A DNA stretch of 64,000 bases from Lysobacter arvi (GCA_031216755.1 JARUHG010000002.1:62001-126000), one strand, 5' to 3'. Positions 46,066-54,895 are shown, counted from the stretch's first letter. The notes: generated by a model from the letters alone, not told the origin. Numbers and translations are program-made.

Positions 46066-46204
46066 GGCTGAGGCCGGCCGTTCCCGCGGCACCGCCGCGT
46101 GGCCTGCCGAACGCCCGGCCGTGGAGGGCCGGGCAGGACGCCACGAAGTTCAAGGCGTCTGGCCATGGACGGCTGCCGTACCTGGATCGATGCCACCGAC
46201 CCCC

Positions 46205-46231
46205 TAAAGATTCCGCAAACCCGGCCGATGT
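46205..46231 (+). promoter_or_regulatory. Sigma-28 promoter for the TonB-domain gene
   Basis: TAAAGATT (46205-46212), 11 bases, then GCCGATGT (46224-46231). It faces away from the receptor promoter 140 bases to the left and ends 40 bases before the TonB-domain ATG. Confidence 0.82.
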
Positions 46232-46270
46232 CCCCGGTGTCGCCCGACATCATCCCCAAGGAGTCATCCC

Positions 46271-46582
46271 ATGCGCCGTTCCCTCCTGACCGCCGCCGGC
46301 CTGGCCGTGCTGGCCCTGTCCTTCGCTGCCCCTGCCTCGGCCGATCTCAAGCCGATCAAGCGCGTAGAGCCGCAGTACCCGGCCGAAGCCGCCCGCGCCG
46401 GCACGCAGGGCTTCGTCGAAGTCGAATTCACCGTGGACCCGGCCGGCAAGGTCGCCAGCGTCTCGGTCGTCAACGCCAAGCCGGCCCGCGTGTTCGAGCA
46501 GTCGGCCGTGCGCGCCGTGAAGCAGTGGGAGTTCGCGCCGGGCGGTGGCAAGGGCAAGGTGCGCCTGGACTTCTCGCTGTAA
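46271..46582 (+). CDS. Small secreted TonB C-terminal-domain protein
   Basis: This 103-residue protein has a signal peptide (MRRSLLTAAGLAVLALSFAAPASA, cleavage about residue 24). It then consists almost only of a TonB C-terminal domain: IKRVEPQYPAEAARAGTQGFVEVEFTVDPAGKVASVSVVNAKP and VFEQSAVRAVKQWEFAPG. It lacks the membrane anchor and Pro-rich spacer of true TonB, so it cannot couple to ExbBD itself. AGGAG lies before the ATG. The sigma-28 promoter puts it in the flagellar/chemotaxis regulon, so a periplasmic role near flagellum or receptors is more likely than iron uptake (inference). Confidence 0.85.
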   Translation: MRRSLLTAAGLAVLALSFAAPASADLKPIKRVEPQYPAEAARAGTQGFVEVEFTVDPAGKVASVSVVNAKPARVFEQSAVRAVKQWEFAPGGGKGKVRLDFSL

Positions 46583-46624
46583 GCGATCCAGCGCAATACA
46601 ACGCACCCCGCATCGTGGGTGGAA

Positions 46625-46658
46625 GGAAAGGCGCGCCGCAGGGCGCGCCTTTCCTTTT
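46625..46658 (+). terminator. Intrinsic terminator after the TonB-domain gene
   Basis: GGAAAGGCGCGCC and GGCGCGCCTTTCC form a 13-base-pair stem around a four-base loop, followed by TTTT. Confidence 0.88.
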
Positions 46659-46712
46659 GGTGCCGATCGGGATGAGGAGGCGAGGAGCGGGTCAACGCGC
46701 CGTCGCGTCATC

Positions 46713-47198
46713 GTCATCCCGGCGAAGGCCGGTACCCAGGCTGGCTACGTGTGGGCACTCTGGCAGTGGCGAACCAACAGGATCGTCGTTCCAGCGAAAG
46801 CTGGAATCCATTTTGATTTTGCGCTCGACGTGAGAAGCGACATCGCAGCGCCGTGCGGCAACGGTCGTTCGCCGCAGAGACTCCGTTGCCTCTCACCCCA
46901 ACCCCTCCCAGCTCTGCACTCCTGCGGTCGCCGATGGGAGAGGGGCTTGAAGCACGTCATCCCGGCGAAGGCCGGGACCCCGGCTGGTTACGTGTAGGCA
47001 CTCTGGCAGCGGCGAACCAACAGGATCGTCATTCCAGCGAAAGCTGGAATCCATTTTGATTTTGCGCTCGACGTGAGCAGCGACATCGCAGCGCTCTGCG
47101 GCAACGGTCGTTCGCCGCAGAGACTCCGTTGCCCCTCACCCCAACCCCTCCCAGCTATGCACTCCTGCGGTCGCCGATGCGAGAGGGGCTTGAAGCAC
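46713..47198. repeat. Two tandem 243-base composite repeats
   Basis: Units at 46713-46955 and 46956-47198 have the same length and are over 90 percent alike by eye. Each holds, in order: GTCATCCCGGCGAAGGCCGG; ATTCCAGCGAAAGCTGGAAT (a palindrome); CAGCG.TCTGCGGCAACGGTCG-like sequence; CTCACCCCAACCCCTC; and GAGAGGGGCTTGAAGCAC. Related units lie at 49592-50312. Confidence 0.88.
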
Positions 47199-47246
47199 CG
47201 CGCGAAAAGCGGGATCAAACGCCAGCGTCAGCTTTCGGCGCCAACC

Positions 47247-49406
47247 TCACCGCCGTCCCGCGATCCGCGCCAGCTCCGCATCCACCACACCGGCGCCTGC
47301 GTTCGCACGCCCCAGCCGGAACACCGCCACGGCGTCCACCAGCTGCGCGGCGTGCTGCTCCAGGCTGCGCGCGGCCGCGGCGGACTGCTCGACCAGCGCG
47401 GCGTTCTGCTGCGTGCTCTCGTCCATCTGCGTGATCGCGCCGTTCACCTGCTCGATGCCCGCCGTCTGCTCCTGTGACGCGGCCGAGATGTCGGCGATGA
47501 TGTCGCTGACCTTGCGCACGCTGGCGACGATGCCCTCCATGGTGCGCCCAGCCTGGTCCACCAGCTGCGTGCCCTGCTGCACCTCCACCACCGAATCGGT
47601 GATGAGCTGCTTGATCTCCTTGGCCGCATTGGCCGAGCGCTGCGCGAGCGAGCGCACTTCGCTGGCGACCACCGCGAACCCGCGGCCCTGTTCGCCCGCG
47701 CGTGCGGCTTCGACCGCGGCGTTCAACGCCAGGATGTTGGTCTGGAACGCGATGCCGTCGATCACGGCGATGATGTCGCCGATGCGGCTGGACGACTCGC
47801 TGATCGCGCCCATCGTGCGCACGACGCGGCCGACCACCGCGCCGCCTTCGGACGCGACCTGCGCGGCCTGGCGCGCGAGTTCGTTGGCCTGTCGCGCGCT
47901 GTCGGCGTTCTGCCGGACGGTGGAGGTGAGTTCCTCCATCGACGAGGCGGTTTCCTCCAGCGACGCCGCCTGCGATTCGGTGCGACGCGACAGATCGTCG
48001 TTGCCCGCCGCGATTTCCGACGCCGCGCTGCCGATCGCGTCGGACCCGTCGCGGATGCCGCCGACGATCTGCGCCAGGCGCTCCACGGTTTCGTTGGCGT
48101 CGCGGCTCATCCGCGCGAACACGCCGTGGAAATCGCCGCGCATGCGCGTTTCCAGGTCGCCGTTCGCCAGCCCGCGCAGCAGCGACGACAATGCGGACAG
48201 GTTCTCGTCGGCGGTCGCCATCAGGCGGTTGAGCGTGTCGACCATCGTGCGGAAATCGTGGTCGAAGCGCGACGCGTCGCCGCGCGCGGTGAAGTCGCCG
48301 TCGGCCGCCGCGGCCGCCAGGCGCTGGATCTCGCCGTTGATGGCGCGCAGGTTCGCCTTCACCGAATCCATCGTGCGCGTAAGCACGGCCTTCTCGCCGG
48401 GCAGCCGGTCCATGTCCTGCGACAGATCGCCGATGGCGTAACGCTCCATGATCTTCAACGCGCGCTGGATGGACTCGATGTGCGAGGCGACCAGGCCGTT
48501 GGTGTCGCGCGCCATCGCGCCGTACGCGCCGGGGAAGGCGCTTTCGTCGATGCGGAAGCCGATCTCGCCCTCGTCGTGGCGACGCGCCATCTCGCCCTGC
48601 GCGCGCGAGTAGTCCTCCAGCCGGCGGCACATGCGCTCCAGCGCCTGCTGCAGCTGGCCGATCTCGTCGCGCTGTTCGGTATGGATCACCAGGTCGAAGC
48701 GACCGTCGGCCATCGCCTGCGCGGCCTGCGTGGCGCCGCGCACCGAGGCGGCGATGTTGCGCGCGATCAACACGCTCAACGCGATCACGGCCGCCAGCGC
48801 GATGAACGCGGCGATCAACAGCGTGCCGGCGAAGCGCCAGGCGCGCGCGGCGATGTCGTCGGTGTACTCGCCGCTGCCGATCACCCAGCCCCAGCGCGGC
48901 AGGTGCTCGACGTAGGAGATCTTCTCCACCGGGCCTTCCACGCCCGGCTTGGCCCACTGGTAATCGACGAAGCCGCCGCCGTCGCGCGCGACCTTCACCA
49001 TTTCCACGAAGATGCGCTTGCCGTCGGGGCTCACGTAATCGGTGAGGTCCTTCCCGTCCAGCTGCTTCTGGTGCGGGTGCATGAGCATGCGCGGATGCTC
49101 GTCGTTGACCCAGAGGTAATCGGTGCCGTCCTTGCTGCGCAGGGTGGAGATCACCTTCAGCGCCTCGCGCTGCGCGACGTCCTCGGTGAGCCGGCCCGCC
49201 TGCGCGAGATCGGCGTATCGCTGGACCACGGCGAGCGCGGCGCCCACGCGCGTGTGCAGCCGCGCGCGTTCGTCGGCGATCTGGCCCTGGTAGTTGCGCT
49301 CGGCCGCGATGCCGGCGAGCACGACCAGGCCCAGCGCGAGCGTGGCGATCATCCACGCGAACTTCGCGCGAAGCGTAAGGGAGGAGAAACGGAACAGGTT
49401 CGACAT
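47247..49406 (-). CDS. Methyl-accepting chemotaxis protein, single-Cache, HAMP array
   Basis: This 719-residue receptor begins MSNLFRFSSLTLRAKFAWMIAT. It has a first membrane helix, a periplasmic Cache-type domain (LKVISTLRSKDGTDYLWVND ... GGGFVDYQWAKPG ... LPRWGWVIGSGEYTDD) that in relatives binds small organic acids, and a second helix. Several HAMP-like segments follow (DGRFDLVIHTEQRDE, IGDLSQDMDRLPG, DGDFTARGDASRF, NGDLETRMRGDF), then a signalling hairpin like those of its neighbours. No CheR pentapeptide. A perfect FNR box and a FliA-like -10 lie upstream, so low oxygen may control it. It is flanked on both sides by tandem repeats. Confidence 0.92.
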   Translation of the reverse strand: MSNLFRFSSLTLRAKFAWMIATLALGLVVLAGIAAERNYQGQIADERARLHTRVGAALAVVQRYADLAQAGRLTEDVAQREALKVISTLRSKDGTDYLWVNDEHPRMLMHPHQKQLDGKDLTDYVSPDGKRIFVEMVKVARDGGGFVDYQWAKPGVEGPVEKISYVEHLPRWGWVIGSGEYTDDIAARAWRFAGTLLIAAFIALAAVIALSVLIARNIAASVRGATQAAQAMADGRFDLVIHTEQRDEIGQLQQALERMCRRLEDYSRAQGEMARRHDEGEIGFRIDESAFPGAYGAMARDTNGLVASHIESIQRALKIMERYAIGDLSQDMDRLPGEKAVLTRTMDSVKANLRAINGEIQRLAAAAADGDFTARGDASRFDHDFRTMVDTLNRLMATADENLSALSSLLRGLANGDLETRMRGDFHGVFARMSRDANETVERLAQIVGGIRDGSDAIGSAASEIAAGNDDLSRRTESQAASLEETASSMEELTSTVRQNADSARQANELARQAAQVASEGGAVVGRVVRTMGAISESSSRIGDIIAVIDGIAFQTNILALNAAVEAARAGEQGRGFAVVASEVRSLAQRSANAAKEIKQLITDSVVEVQQGTQLVDQAGRTMEGIVASVRKVSDIIADISAASQEQTAGIEQVNGAITQMDESTQQNAALVEQSAAAARSLEQHAAQLVDAVAVFRLGRANAGAGVVDAELARIAGRR

Positions 49407-49453
49407 GCGTACACCGCGATTCGTACTCGACGCGGGATCGCGTCTTGCCCGCG

Positions 49454-49461
49454 TTATCGGC
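49454..49461 (-). promoter_or_regulatory. FliA-like -10 element beside an FNR box
   Basis: GCCGATAA on the minus strand is a perfect match to the sigma-28 -10. The correctly spaced -35 position reads TGCATCAA, a poor match, and overlaps the FNR box at 49473-49486. Confidence 0.45.
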
Positions 49462-49472
49462 AGTCGCCGGGT

Positions 49473-49486
49473 TTGATGCAGATCAA
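49473..49486 (-). promoter_or_regulatory. FNR/Anr-type box upstream of the 47247-49406 receptor
   Basis: TTGATGCAGATCAA on the plus strand has perfect FNR arms around four bases. It is centred about 73 bases before the receptor ATG and extends to TTTGAT...ATCAAA. Confidence 0.78.
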
Positions 49487-49591
49487 ACGCGCCGGATTCC
49501 GCAAATTTCTTGCTGAACGCGCCAAGTGGGACGTGGGTCGCGGTTGGGGCACGTACGCACACCCATCAAGACACCGTCATGCCTGAGCACC

Positions 49592-50312
49592 GTCATCCCG
49601 GCGAAGGCCGGGACCCAGGCCTGTCGCGTGTGGTCAGGCTGATAGCGGCAAACCGCCATCACCGTCATTCCAGCGGAAGCTGGAATCCATCTGGCTTTTG
49701 CCCTTCGACATACGAGCAACAGCGCAGCGCTGTGCGGCAATGGCCGTTCACCACAATCGCTCCGTTACCCCTCACCCCAACCCCTCTCAGCCCTGCACTC
49801 CCTGCGGTCGCCGGTGGGAGAGGGGCTTAACCTCCGTCATCCCGGCGTAGGCCGGGACCCAGGCCTGTCGCGTGTGGGCACTCCGGAATCGGCGAAGCAC
49901 CCTTCGCCATTCCAGCGGAAGCTGGAATCCATCTGGCTTTTGCCCTTCGACATACGAGCAACAGCGCAGCGCTGTGCGGCAGTGGCTGTTCACCACAATC
50001 GCTCCGTTACCCCTCACCCCAACCCCTCTCAGCCCTGCACTCCCTGCGGTCGCCATTGGGAGAGGGGCTTAACCTCCGTCATCCCGGCGAAAGCCGGGAC
50101 CCAGGCCTGTCGCGCGTGGGCACTCCGGAAGCGGCGAACCACCCTTCGTCATTCCAGCGGAAGCTGGAATCCATCTGGCTTTTGCCCTTCGACCTACGAA
50201 GCAACAGCGCAGCGCTGTGCGGCAATGGCCGTTCACCACAATCGCTCCGTTACCCCTCACCCCAACCCCTCTCAGCTCTGCACTCCCTGCGGGCGCCGTT
50301 GGGAGAGGGGCT
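49592..50312. repeat. Three tandem composite repeats of about 235-244 bases
   Basis: Units at 49592-49835, 49836-50077 and 50078-50312 repeat the same order of elements as the pair at 46713-47198: GTCATCCCGGCGAAGGCCGG, ATTCCAGCGGAAGCTGGAAT, CGCAGCGCTGTGCGGCAATG, CTCACCCCAACCCCTC and GGGAGAGGGGCTTAACCTCC. The middle part differs between the two arrays (TTTTGCCCTTCGACATACGA here, TTTTGCGCTCGACGTGAG there). Confidence 0.88.
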
Positions 50313-50317
50313 ATGAC

Positions 50318-52126
50318 TCAATCGTTCGCCGCGCGCAGATACTGCACCGCGTTCGAACCCAGGCGGAACGACGCTACCGTCCGCATCAGGCCCGACGCCT
50401 GCTCCTCCATGCTGCGCGCGGCGGCGGACGCTTCCTCGACGAGGGCCGCGTTCTGCTGCGTGCTTTCGTCCATCTGCGCGATGGCCTGGTTGATCTGTTC
50501 GATGCCCGAGCTCTGCTGCAGCGTCGCGGCGCTGATGTCGCCGATCAGGTCCGCCACGCGCTTCACGCTGCCGACGATCTCGTCCATCGTGCGGCCCGCG
50601 CTTTCCACCAGCCGCGTGCCGGCGCCGACGCGTTCGACCGAGTCGCCGATGAGGTGCTTGATTTCCTTCGCGGCCGTGGCCGAACGCTGCGCGAGCGAGC
50701 GCACTTCGGTGGCGACCACGGCGAAACCGCGGCCCTGTTCGCCCGCGCGCGCCGCTTCCACCGCCGCGTTCAGCGCGAGGATGTTGGTCTGGAACGCGAT
50801 GCCGTCGATCACGCCGATGATGTCGGCGATCTTCCTGGACGATTCGCTGATCTGCGACATGGTGTCGACCACGCCGTGCACGGCGTCGCCGCCGCGCGAG
50901 GCGATGGCGGTGGCCTCGATCGCCAGCCGGTTCGCCTGGCGTGCGTTCTCGGCGGTGTGGCGCACGGTGCTGGTGATCTCGTCCATCGACGAGGCCGTTT
51001 CCTCCAGCGACGCCGCCTGCGATTCGGTGCGGTGCGACAGGTCGGTGTTGCCCGCGGCGATCTCGCGCGCGCCCTCGCCGATCGTGTCGGCGGCGACCTT
51101 GATCTGACCGATGATGCCCGCCATCGCCTCGACCAGCGCGTTGATGCCCTCGCACAGCTGCGCGATGGAGCCGGTCTTGTCGGCGGCGTCGACGCGACGC
51201 GTGAGGTCGCCGTCCTGCGCGGCGGCGACGACGGCGCGCGTCTGTTCCACCGCGCGCTGCAGCGCCTGCGTGTCGCGCACCTGCGCGGTGATGTCGGTGG
51301 CGTACTTGACCACCTTGAACGGCTTGCCGTTCATGTCGAAGATCGGGTTGTACGAAGCCTGGATCCACACTTCGCGGCCGCCCTTGCCGAGGCGGCGGTA
51401 CACGCCCGCGTCGTACTCGCCGCGGCCCAGCTTGTTCCAGAAGCCGGCGTACTCCGCGCTGGTGCGATAGGCCTCCTCGGCGAACATCGAATGATGGTGC
51501 CCGCACACTTCGTCCAGCGCGTAGCCCATCGTCGCGAGGAAGTTTTCGTTCGCCGAGAGGATGCGCCCGGACAGATCGAACTCGATCACCGCCTGCGATT
51601 TGCTGATGGCCGCCAGCTGCCCGGCGAAATCCGCGGCCTGCATCTTCTGCGCGGTGATGTCGGTGGCGAACTTCACCACCTTGCGCGCGCGACCGTTGCT
51701 GTCGAACACGGGGTTGTACGAGGCCTGGATCCAGACCTCGCGCCCGTCCTTGCCGACGCGGCGGTACTGGCCGGCGTCGAATTCGCCGCGCGCCAGCTTG
51801 GCCCAGAACAGGCGGTACTCGTCGCTGCGCGCATGCTCGCGATCGACGAACATCGCGTGATGCCGGCCCTGGATCTCGTCGAGGCGGTAGCCCAGCGTGC
51901 GCAGGAAGTTGTCGTTGGCGTGGAGGATCGTGCCGTCCAGGTCGAACTCGATCACCGCCTGCACGCGGTCGATCGCGCGCATGCGGCCTTCCATGTCGGC
52001 GATGCGCGCGGCGTGCGCGGGCGGGGACGTGTGCGCGCCGGAAAAGGTCGAGGCGAGTCGGCGCAGGAACGACGACGTCGCGGGCACGGGTACTTCTGCC
52101 GCGGCTGGCTGGCGAATGGAACGCAT
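50318..52126 (-). CDS. Soluble chemoreceptor with two PAS domains (BdlA-like)
   Basis: This 602-residue protein has no membrane helix. Two PAS domains (about residues 50-160 and 170-285) are near-copies: both have AVIEFDL.G.IL.AN.NFL.T.GY, then a [12 protein letters not shown] stretch and a KVVK.ATDITAQ end. A HAMP-like region ([15 protein letters not shown]) leads to a chemoreceptor signalling hairpin ([38 protein letters not shown]). The layout matches BdlA of Pseudomonas, which links redox or metabolic state to biofilm dispersal. A haem or flavin cofactor is possible but not shown. It lies downstream of cheW on the same strand. Confidence 0.93.
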   Translation of the reverse strand: MRSIRQPAAAEVPVPATSSFLRRLASTFSGAHTSPPAHAARIADMEGRMRAIDRVQAVIEFDLDGTILHANDNFLRTLGYRLDEIQGRHHAMFVDREHARSDEYRLFWAKLARGEFDAGQYRRVGKDGREVWIQASYNPVFDSNGRARKVVKFATDITAQKMQAADFAGQLAAISKSQAVIEFDLSGRILSANENFLATMGYALDEVCGHHHSMFAEEAYRTSAEYAGFWNKLGRGEYDAGVYRRLGKGGREVWIQASYNPIFDMNGKPFKVVKYATDITAQVRDTQALQRAVEQTRAVVAAAQDGDLTRRVDAADKTGSIAQLCEGINALVEAMAGIIGQIKVAADTIGEGAREIAAGNTDLSHRTESQAASLEETASSMDEITSTVRHTAENARQANRLAIEATAIASRGGDAVHGVVDTMSQISESSRKIADIIGVIDGIAFQTNILALNAAVEAARAGEQGRGFAVVATEVRSLAQRSATAAKEIKHLIGDSVERVGAGTRLVESAGRTMDEIVGSVKRVADLIGDISAATLQQSSGIEQINQAIAQMDESTQQNAALVEEASAAARSMEEQASGLMRTVASFRLGSNAVQYLRAAND

Positions 52127-52370
52127 GACGGGCCCTCTTCATTCCTTGTGAAACAAATCGAACGCGCCGCAGATCCCATGCGGCGCAGGACATGGCGTTG
52201 ATTTGTGGACTCACGAAAGATCGCCCGGGGGGACGGCGGACCTTGGGTGGAACACAACGCGGCTGGCTTGGCGGATCCGCTCCGCCTGGCGTGCTTTTTG
52301 GCGTTGTTTTTGTTTTCGGTGTTGCGGTGTTGCCGAGCCCCTCGCCCGCGAACGGGAGAGGGGATGATGC
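52127..52370. other. Gap between cheW and the PAS receptor gene
   Basis: The gap has a hairpin GCGCCGCA-N7-TGCGGCGC (52164-52186) in the receptor leader and a T-rich stretch (52290-52320). A second hairpin CCCCTCGCCCG-CGAA-CGGGAGAGGGG (52338-52363) sits just after the cheW stop and may terminate or attenuate that operon. No sigma-28 site was found. Confidence 0.5.
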
Positions 52371-52853
52371 TTATGCAGCGTTCGCGTGCGCCACCAGGCC
52401 CATCTCGGCGCTGGTCATCAGCTTCTCGATTTCCAGCAGGATCAGCATGCGCTCGCCGTGCGTGCCGATGCCGGTGATGAACTGGCGGTCGATCGTCGCG
52501 CCGATTTCCGGCACCGGGCGGATCTGCTCCGACTCCAGGCGGACCACGTCGGAGACGCTGTCCACCACCATGCCCACGACGCGGTCGGCGACGTTGAGCA
52601 CGATCATCACCGTCAGCGCGTTGTATTCGGCCTTGGCCAGGCGGAACTTCAGGCGCATGTCGATGACCGGCACGATGGTGCCGCGCAGGTTGATCACGCC
52701 CTTGATGTACTCGGGCGCGTCGGGCAGGCGGGTGACGGTGTCGTAGCCGCGGATTTCCTGCACTTTCAGGATCTCGACGCCGTACTCCTCCTCGCCCAGG
52801 GCGAAGGTGAGGTACTCGTCGGCCGATTCGATGGTGGCGGTGCTGTCGTTCAT
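52371..52853 (-). CDS. cheW: CheW coupling protein
   Basis: A protein of 160 residues begins MNDSTATIESADEYLTFALGEEEYGVEILKVQEIRGYD. It continues with APEYIKGVINLRGTIVPVIDMRLKF and DRVVGMVVDSVSDVVRLES, the typical CheW fold that joins CheA to receptors. Another ATG at 52895 overlaps the cheA stop (ATGA) and would add 14 residues; neither start has a good ribosome-binding site. It is the last gene of the STAS-cheY-cheA-cheW operon. Confidence 0.94.
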   Translation of the reverse strand: MNDSTATIESADEYLTFALGEEEYGVEILKVQEIRGYDTVTRLPDAPEYIKGVINLRGTIVPVIDMRLKFRLAKAEYNALTVMIVLNVADRVVGMVVDSVSDVVRLESEQIRPVPEIGATIDRQFITGIGTHGERMLILLEIEKLMTSAEMGLVAHANAA

Positions 52854-52891
52854 GAGGATGTCTCGGTCGTGTTCGGGTTGCTGCTGTTCTG

Positions 52892-54895
52892 TCATGCCGC
52901 CTGCGGCATCCGCTGCGCCTGCACCAGGCCGCCGACGTCGACGATCAGCGCGACGCGGCCGTCGCCAAGGATCGTGGCGCCGGAAATGCCCTGCACGCGG
53001 CGGTAATTGGCTTCCAGGTTCTTCACCACGACCTGCTGCTGGCCGAGCAGTTCGTCCACTTCCAGCGACAGGCGCTGGCCGTCGGCTTCCACGACCACGG
53101 CGATGCCGTTGCCCGGATTGGAGCCGGCGTGCCCGTTCGCGGAAGAGCCGGCGGACAGCCCGTACTGCGCGGCCAGATCGATCAGCGGCAGATAGTCCTC
53201 GCGCACGCGCAGCACGCGCGCTTCGCCGGCGATGGTGCGCACGTCGGCCGCGGCCGGCTGCAGCGATTCGATCACCGAATTCAGCGGCAGGATGAAGACC
53301 TCGCCGCCGACCGCGACGGTCATGCCGTCGAGGATGGCCAGCGTGAGCGGCAGGCGGATCGACACCGTGGTGCCGGTGCCCTTCTTCGAGCGGATCTCGA
53401 CCTGGCCGCCGAGCGCGGCGATGTTCTTCTTCACCACGTCCATGCCGACGCCGCGACCCGACAGGTCGGTGAGCTGCTCGGCGGTGGAGAAGCCCGGGTG
53501 GAACACGAGGTCCCACACCTGCGCGTCGGTCGGGTTCTCGCCGATCGGCAGGCCGCGTTCGGCCGCCTTGCGCAGGATGCGCTCGCGATCCAGGCCGCGG
53601 CCGTCGTCGGTGATCTCGATGACGATGTGGCCGCCCTGGTGCTGGGCGTTGAGGCTGATCGTGCCGGTTTCGTCCTTGCCGGCGGCGCGGCGGTCGGCGG
53701 GCGACTCCAGGCCGTGGTCGATCGAGTTGCGCACCAGGTGCACGAGCGGATCGACGATCTTCTCGATCACGCCCTTGTCCAGTTCGGTCGCCTCGCCGCT
53801 GGTGCGCAGGCGCACCTTCTTGTCCAGGCGCGCCGCCAGGTCGCGCACCATGCGCGGGAAGCGGCTGAAGGCGAACTCCACCGGCAGCATGCGCACGCCC
53901 ATCACCGCTTCCTGCAGGTCGCGCGTGTTGCGGTCGAGCAGTTCCAGGCCGGAGAGCAGCAGCTCGTTGGCGACCGGGTCCAGCTGCGTGGAACGCTGGC
54001 GCAGCATGGCCTGGGTGATGACGAGTTCGCCGACGAGGTTGATCAGCGCATCGACCTTGTTGACCGCCACGCGGATCGAGGTGTCGGCGTTATCGGCCGC
54101 GCTGGCCTTGCGTGCATCGCCCGCGTTGCGCGTGTCCAGCGCGACGACGTTGTCGGTCGCGTCCGGCAGCGGCGCCGGCGGCGGGGCGACGGCCGAGGTC
54201 GCGGGAATGCCTTCGATCGCCAGCTCGCACTGGTCCTCGACCCACGCGAACGCATCGTCGATCGCGCTGCGCGGCACGCTGCCGGGCAGCATCAGGTCCC
54301 ACGCGAGGTAGGCCTCGTACGGATCCAGTTCGGAGAACTTCGGCAGCGTGTTGTCGAGCGCGGTGACGCCGAGCTCGCCATGGCTCGACAGCTCGCGCAG
54401 GATGCGCAGCGGATCGTTGCCGGACAGGAACATCGACGGCGCCGGCTTGAAACCGATGCGCCATTCGGCGATCTCGGGCTCCTTCGCGGCGGCTTTCGTC
54501 GTCGATGCGACTTCGCGGCCCATCATCTTCGCCAGCCCGTCGTGCGCGCGCTTCAGGCCGGCCTCGTCGATCGGATCGTCGTGTTCGGCCGCGGCGAGCA
54601 GGCCGCGCAGCGCATCGCCGGACACCAGCAGCGCGCCGATCGCGTCGGCGTCGAGCTGGCGGCGTCCGCTGCGCGCTTCGTCCAGCAGGGTTTCCAGCTG
54701 GTGCGTCAGTTCGCTGATGGCGGTGAAGCCGAACGTCGCCGCGCCACCCTTTATCGAATGCGCGGCGCGGAAGACGACGTTGATGGTTTCGCCATCCGCC
54801 GAACCCGATTCCATCGCGAGCAGGCCCGCTTCCATGGCATCCAGGTTTTCGCGGCTTTCCTCGAAAAAGGCGGCGTGGAAGCGGGTGATGTCCAT
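52892..54895 (-). CDS. cheA: CheA histidine kinase (second system)
   Basis: This 667-residue CheA begins MDITRFHAAFFEESRENLDAMEAGL. It has the Hpt domain with phospho-His 46 (VFRAAHSIKGGAATFG), a P2-like response-regulator docking region (EWRIGFKPAPSMFLSGNDPLRILREL), a P3 dimerisation helix pair, the ATPase domain (VHLVRNSIDHGLE, EITDDGRGLD, LSGRGVGMDVVKK) and a C-terminal CheW-like domain. It phosphorylates CheY in response to receptors. It is preceded by its own cheY and followed by cheW, making a second signalling set besides the CheA encoded at 59993-61768. Confidence 0.96.
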   Translation of the reverse strand: MDITRFHAAFFEESRENLDAMEAGLLAMESGSADGETINVVFRAAHSIKGGAATFGFTAISELTHQLETLLDEARSGRRQLDADAIGALLVSGDALRGLLAAAEHDDPIDEAGLKRAHDGLAKMMGREVASTTKAAAKEPEIAEWRIGFKPAPSMFLSGNDPLRILRELSSHGELGVTALDNTLPKFSELDPYEAYLAWDLMLPGSVPRSAIDDAFAWVEDQCELAIEGIPATSAVAPPPAPLPDATDNVVALDTRNAGDARKASAADNADTSIRVAVNKVDALINLVGELVITQAMLRQRSTQLDPVANELLLSGLELLDRNTRDLQEAVMGVRMLPVEFAFSRFPRMVRDLAARLDKKVRLRTSGEATELDKGVIEKIVDPLVHLVRNSIDHGLESPADRRAAGKDETGTISLNAQHQGGHIVIEITDDGRGLDRERILRKAAERGLPIGENPTDAQVWDLVFHPGFSTAEQLTDLSGRGVGMDVVKKNIAALGGQVEIRSKKGTGTTVSIRLPLTLAILDGMTVAVGGEVFILPLNSVIESLQPAAADVRTIAGEARVLRVREDYLPLIDLAAQYGLSAGSSANGHAGSNPGNGIAVVVEADGQRLSLEVDELLGQQQVVVKNLEANYRRVQGISGATILGDGRVALIVDVGGLVQAQRMPQAA

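Larger units (their letters stand above)
46583..47246. other. Repeat-filled gap between TonB-domain gene and receptor gene
   Basis: No gene is supported in 664 bases. It contains the terminator of the TonB-domain gene and two tandem 243-base repeat units. Short open frames here are by-products of the repeats. Confidence 0.7.
49407..50317. other. Long gap between two receptor genes
   Basis: These 911 bases contain the control region of the 47247-49406 receptor (FNR box and FliA-like -10) and three tandem repeat units. No gene is supported. Confidence 0.7.

Noticed and set aside
46713-50312. Regularly spaced repeats considered as a CRISPR array
   Set aside because: Units are 235-244 bases, nearly identical throughout, lack short repeats with unique spacers, and no cas gene is near.
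52127-52220. Possible sigma-28 site before the PAS receptor gene
   Set aside because: A TCAA...GCCGCATG pair exists on the minus strand but the spacing is two bases short and the -10 half is poor.
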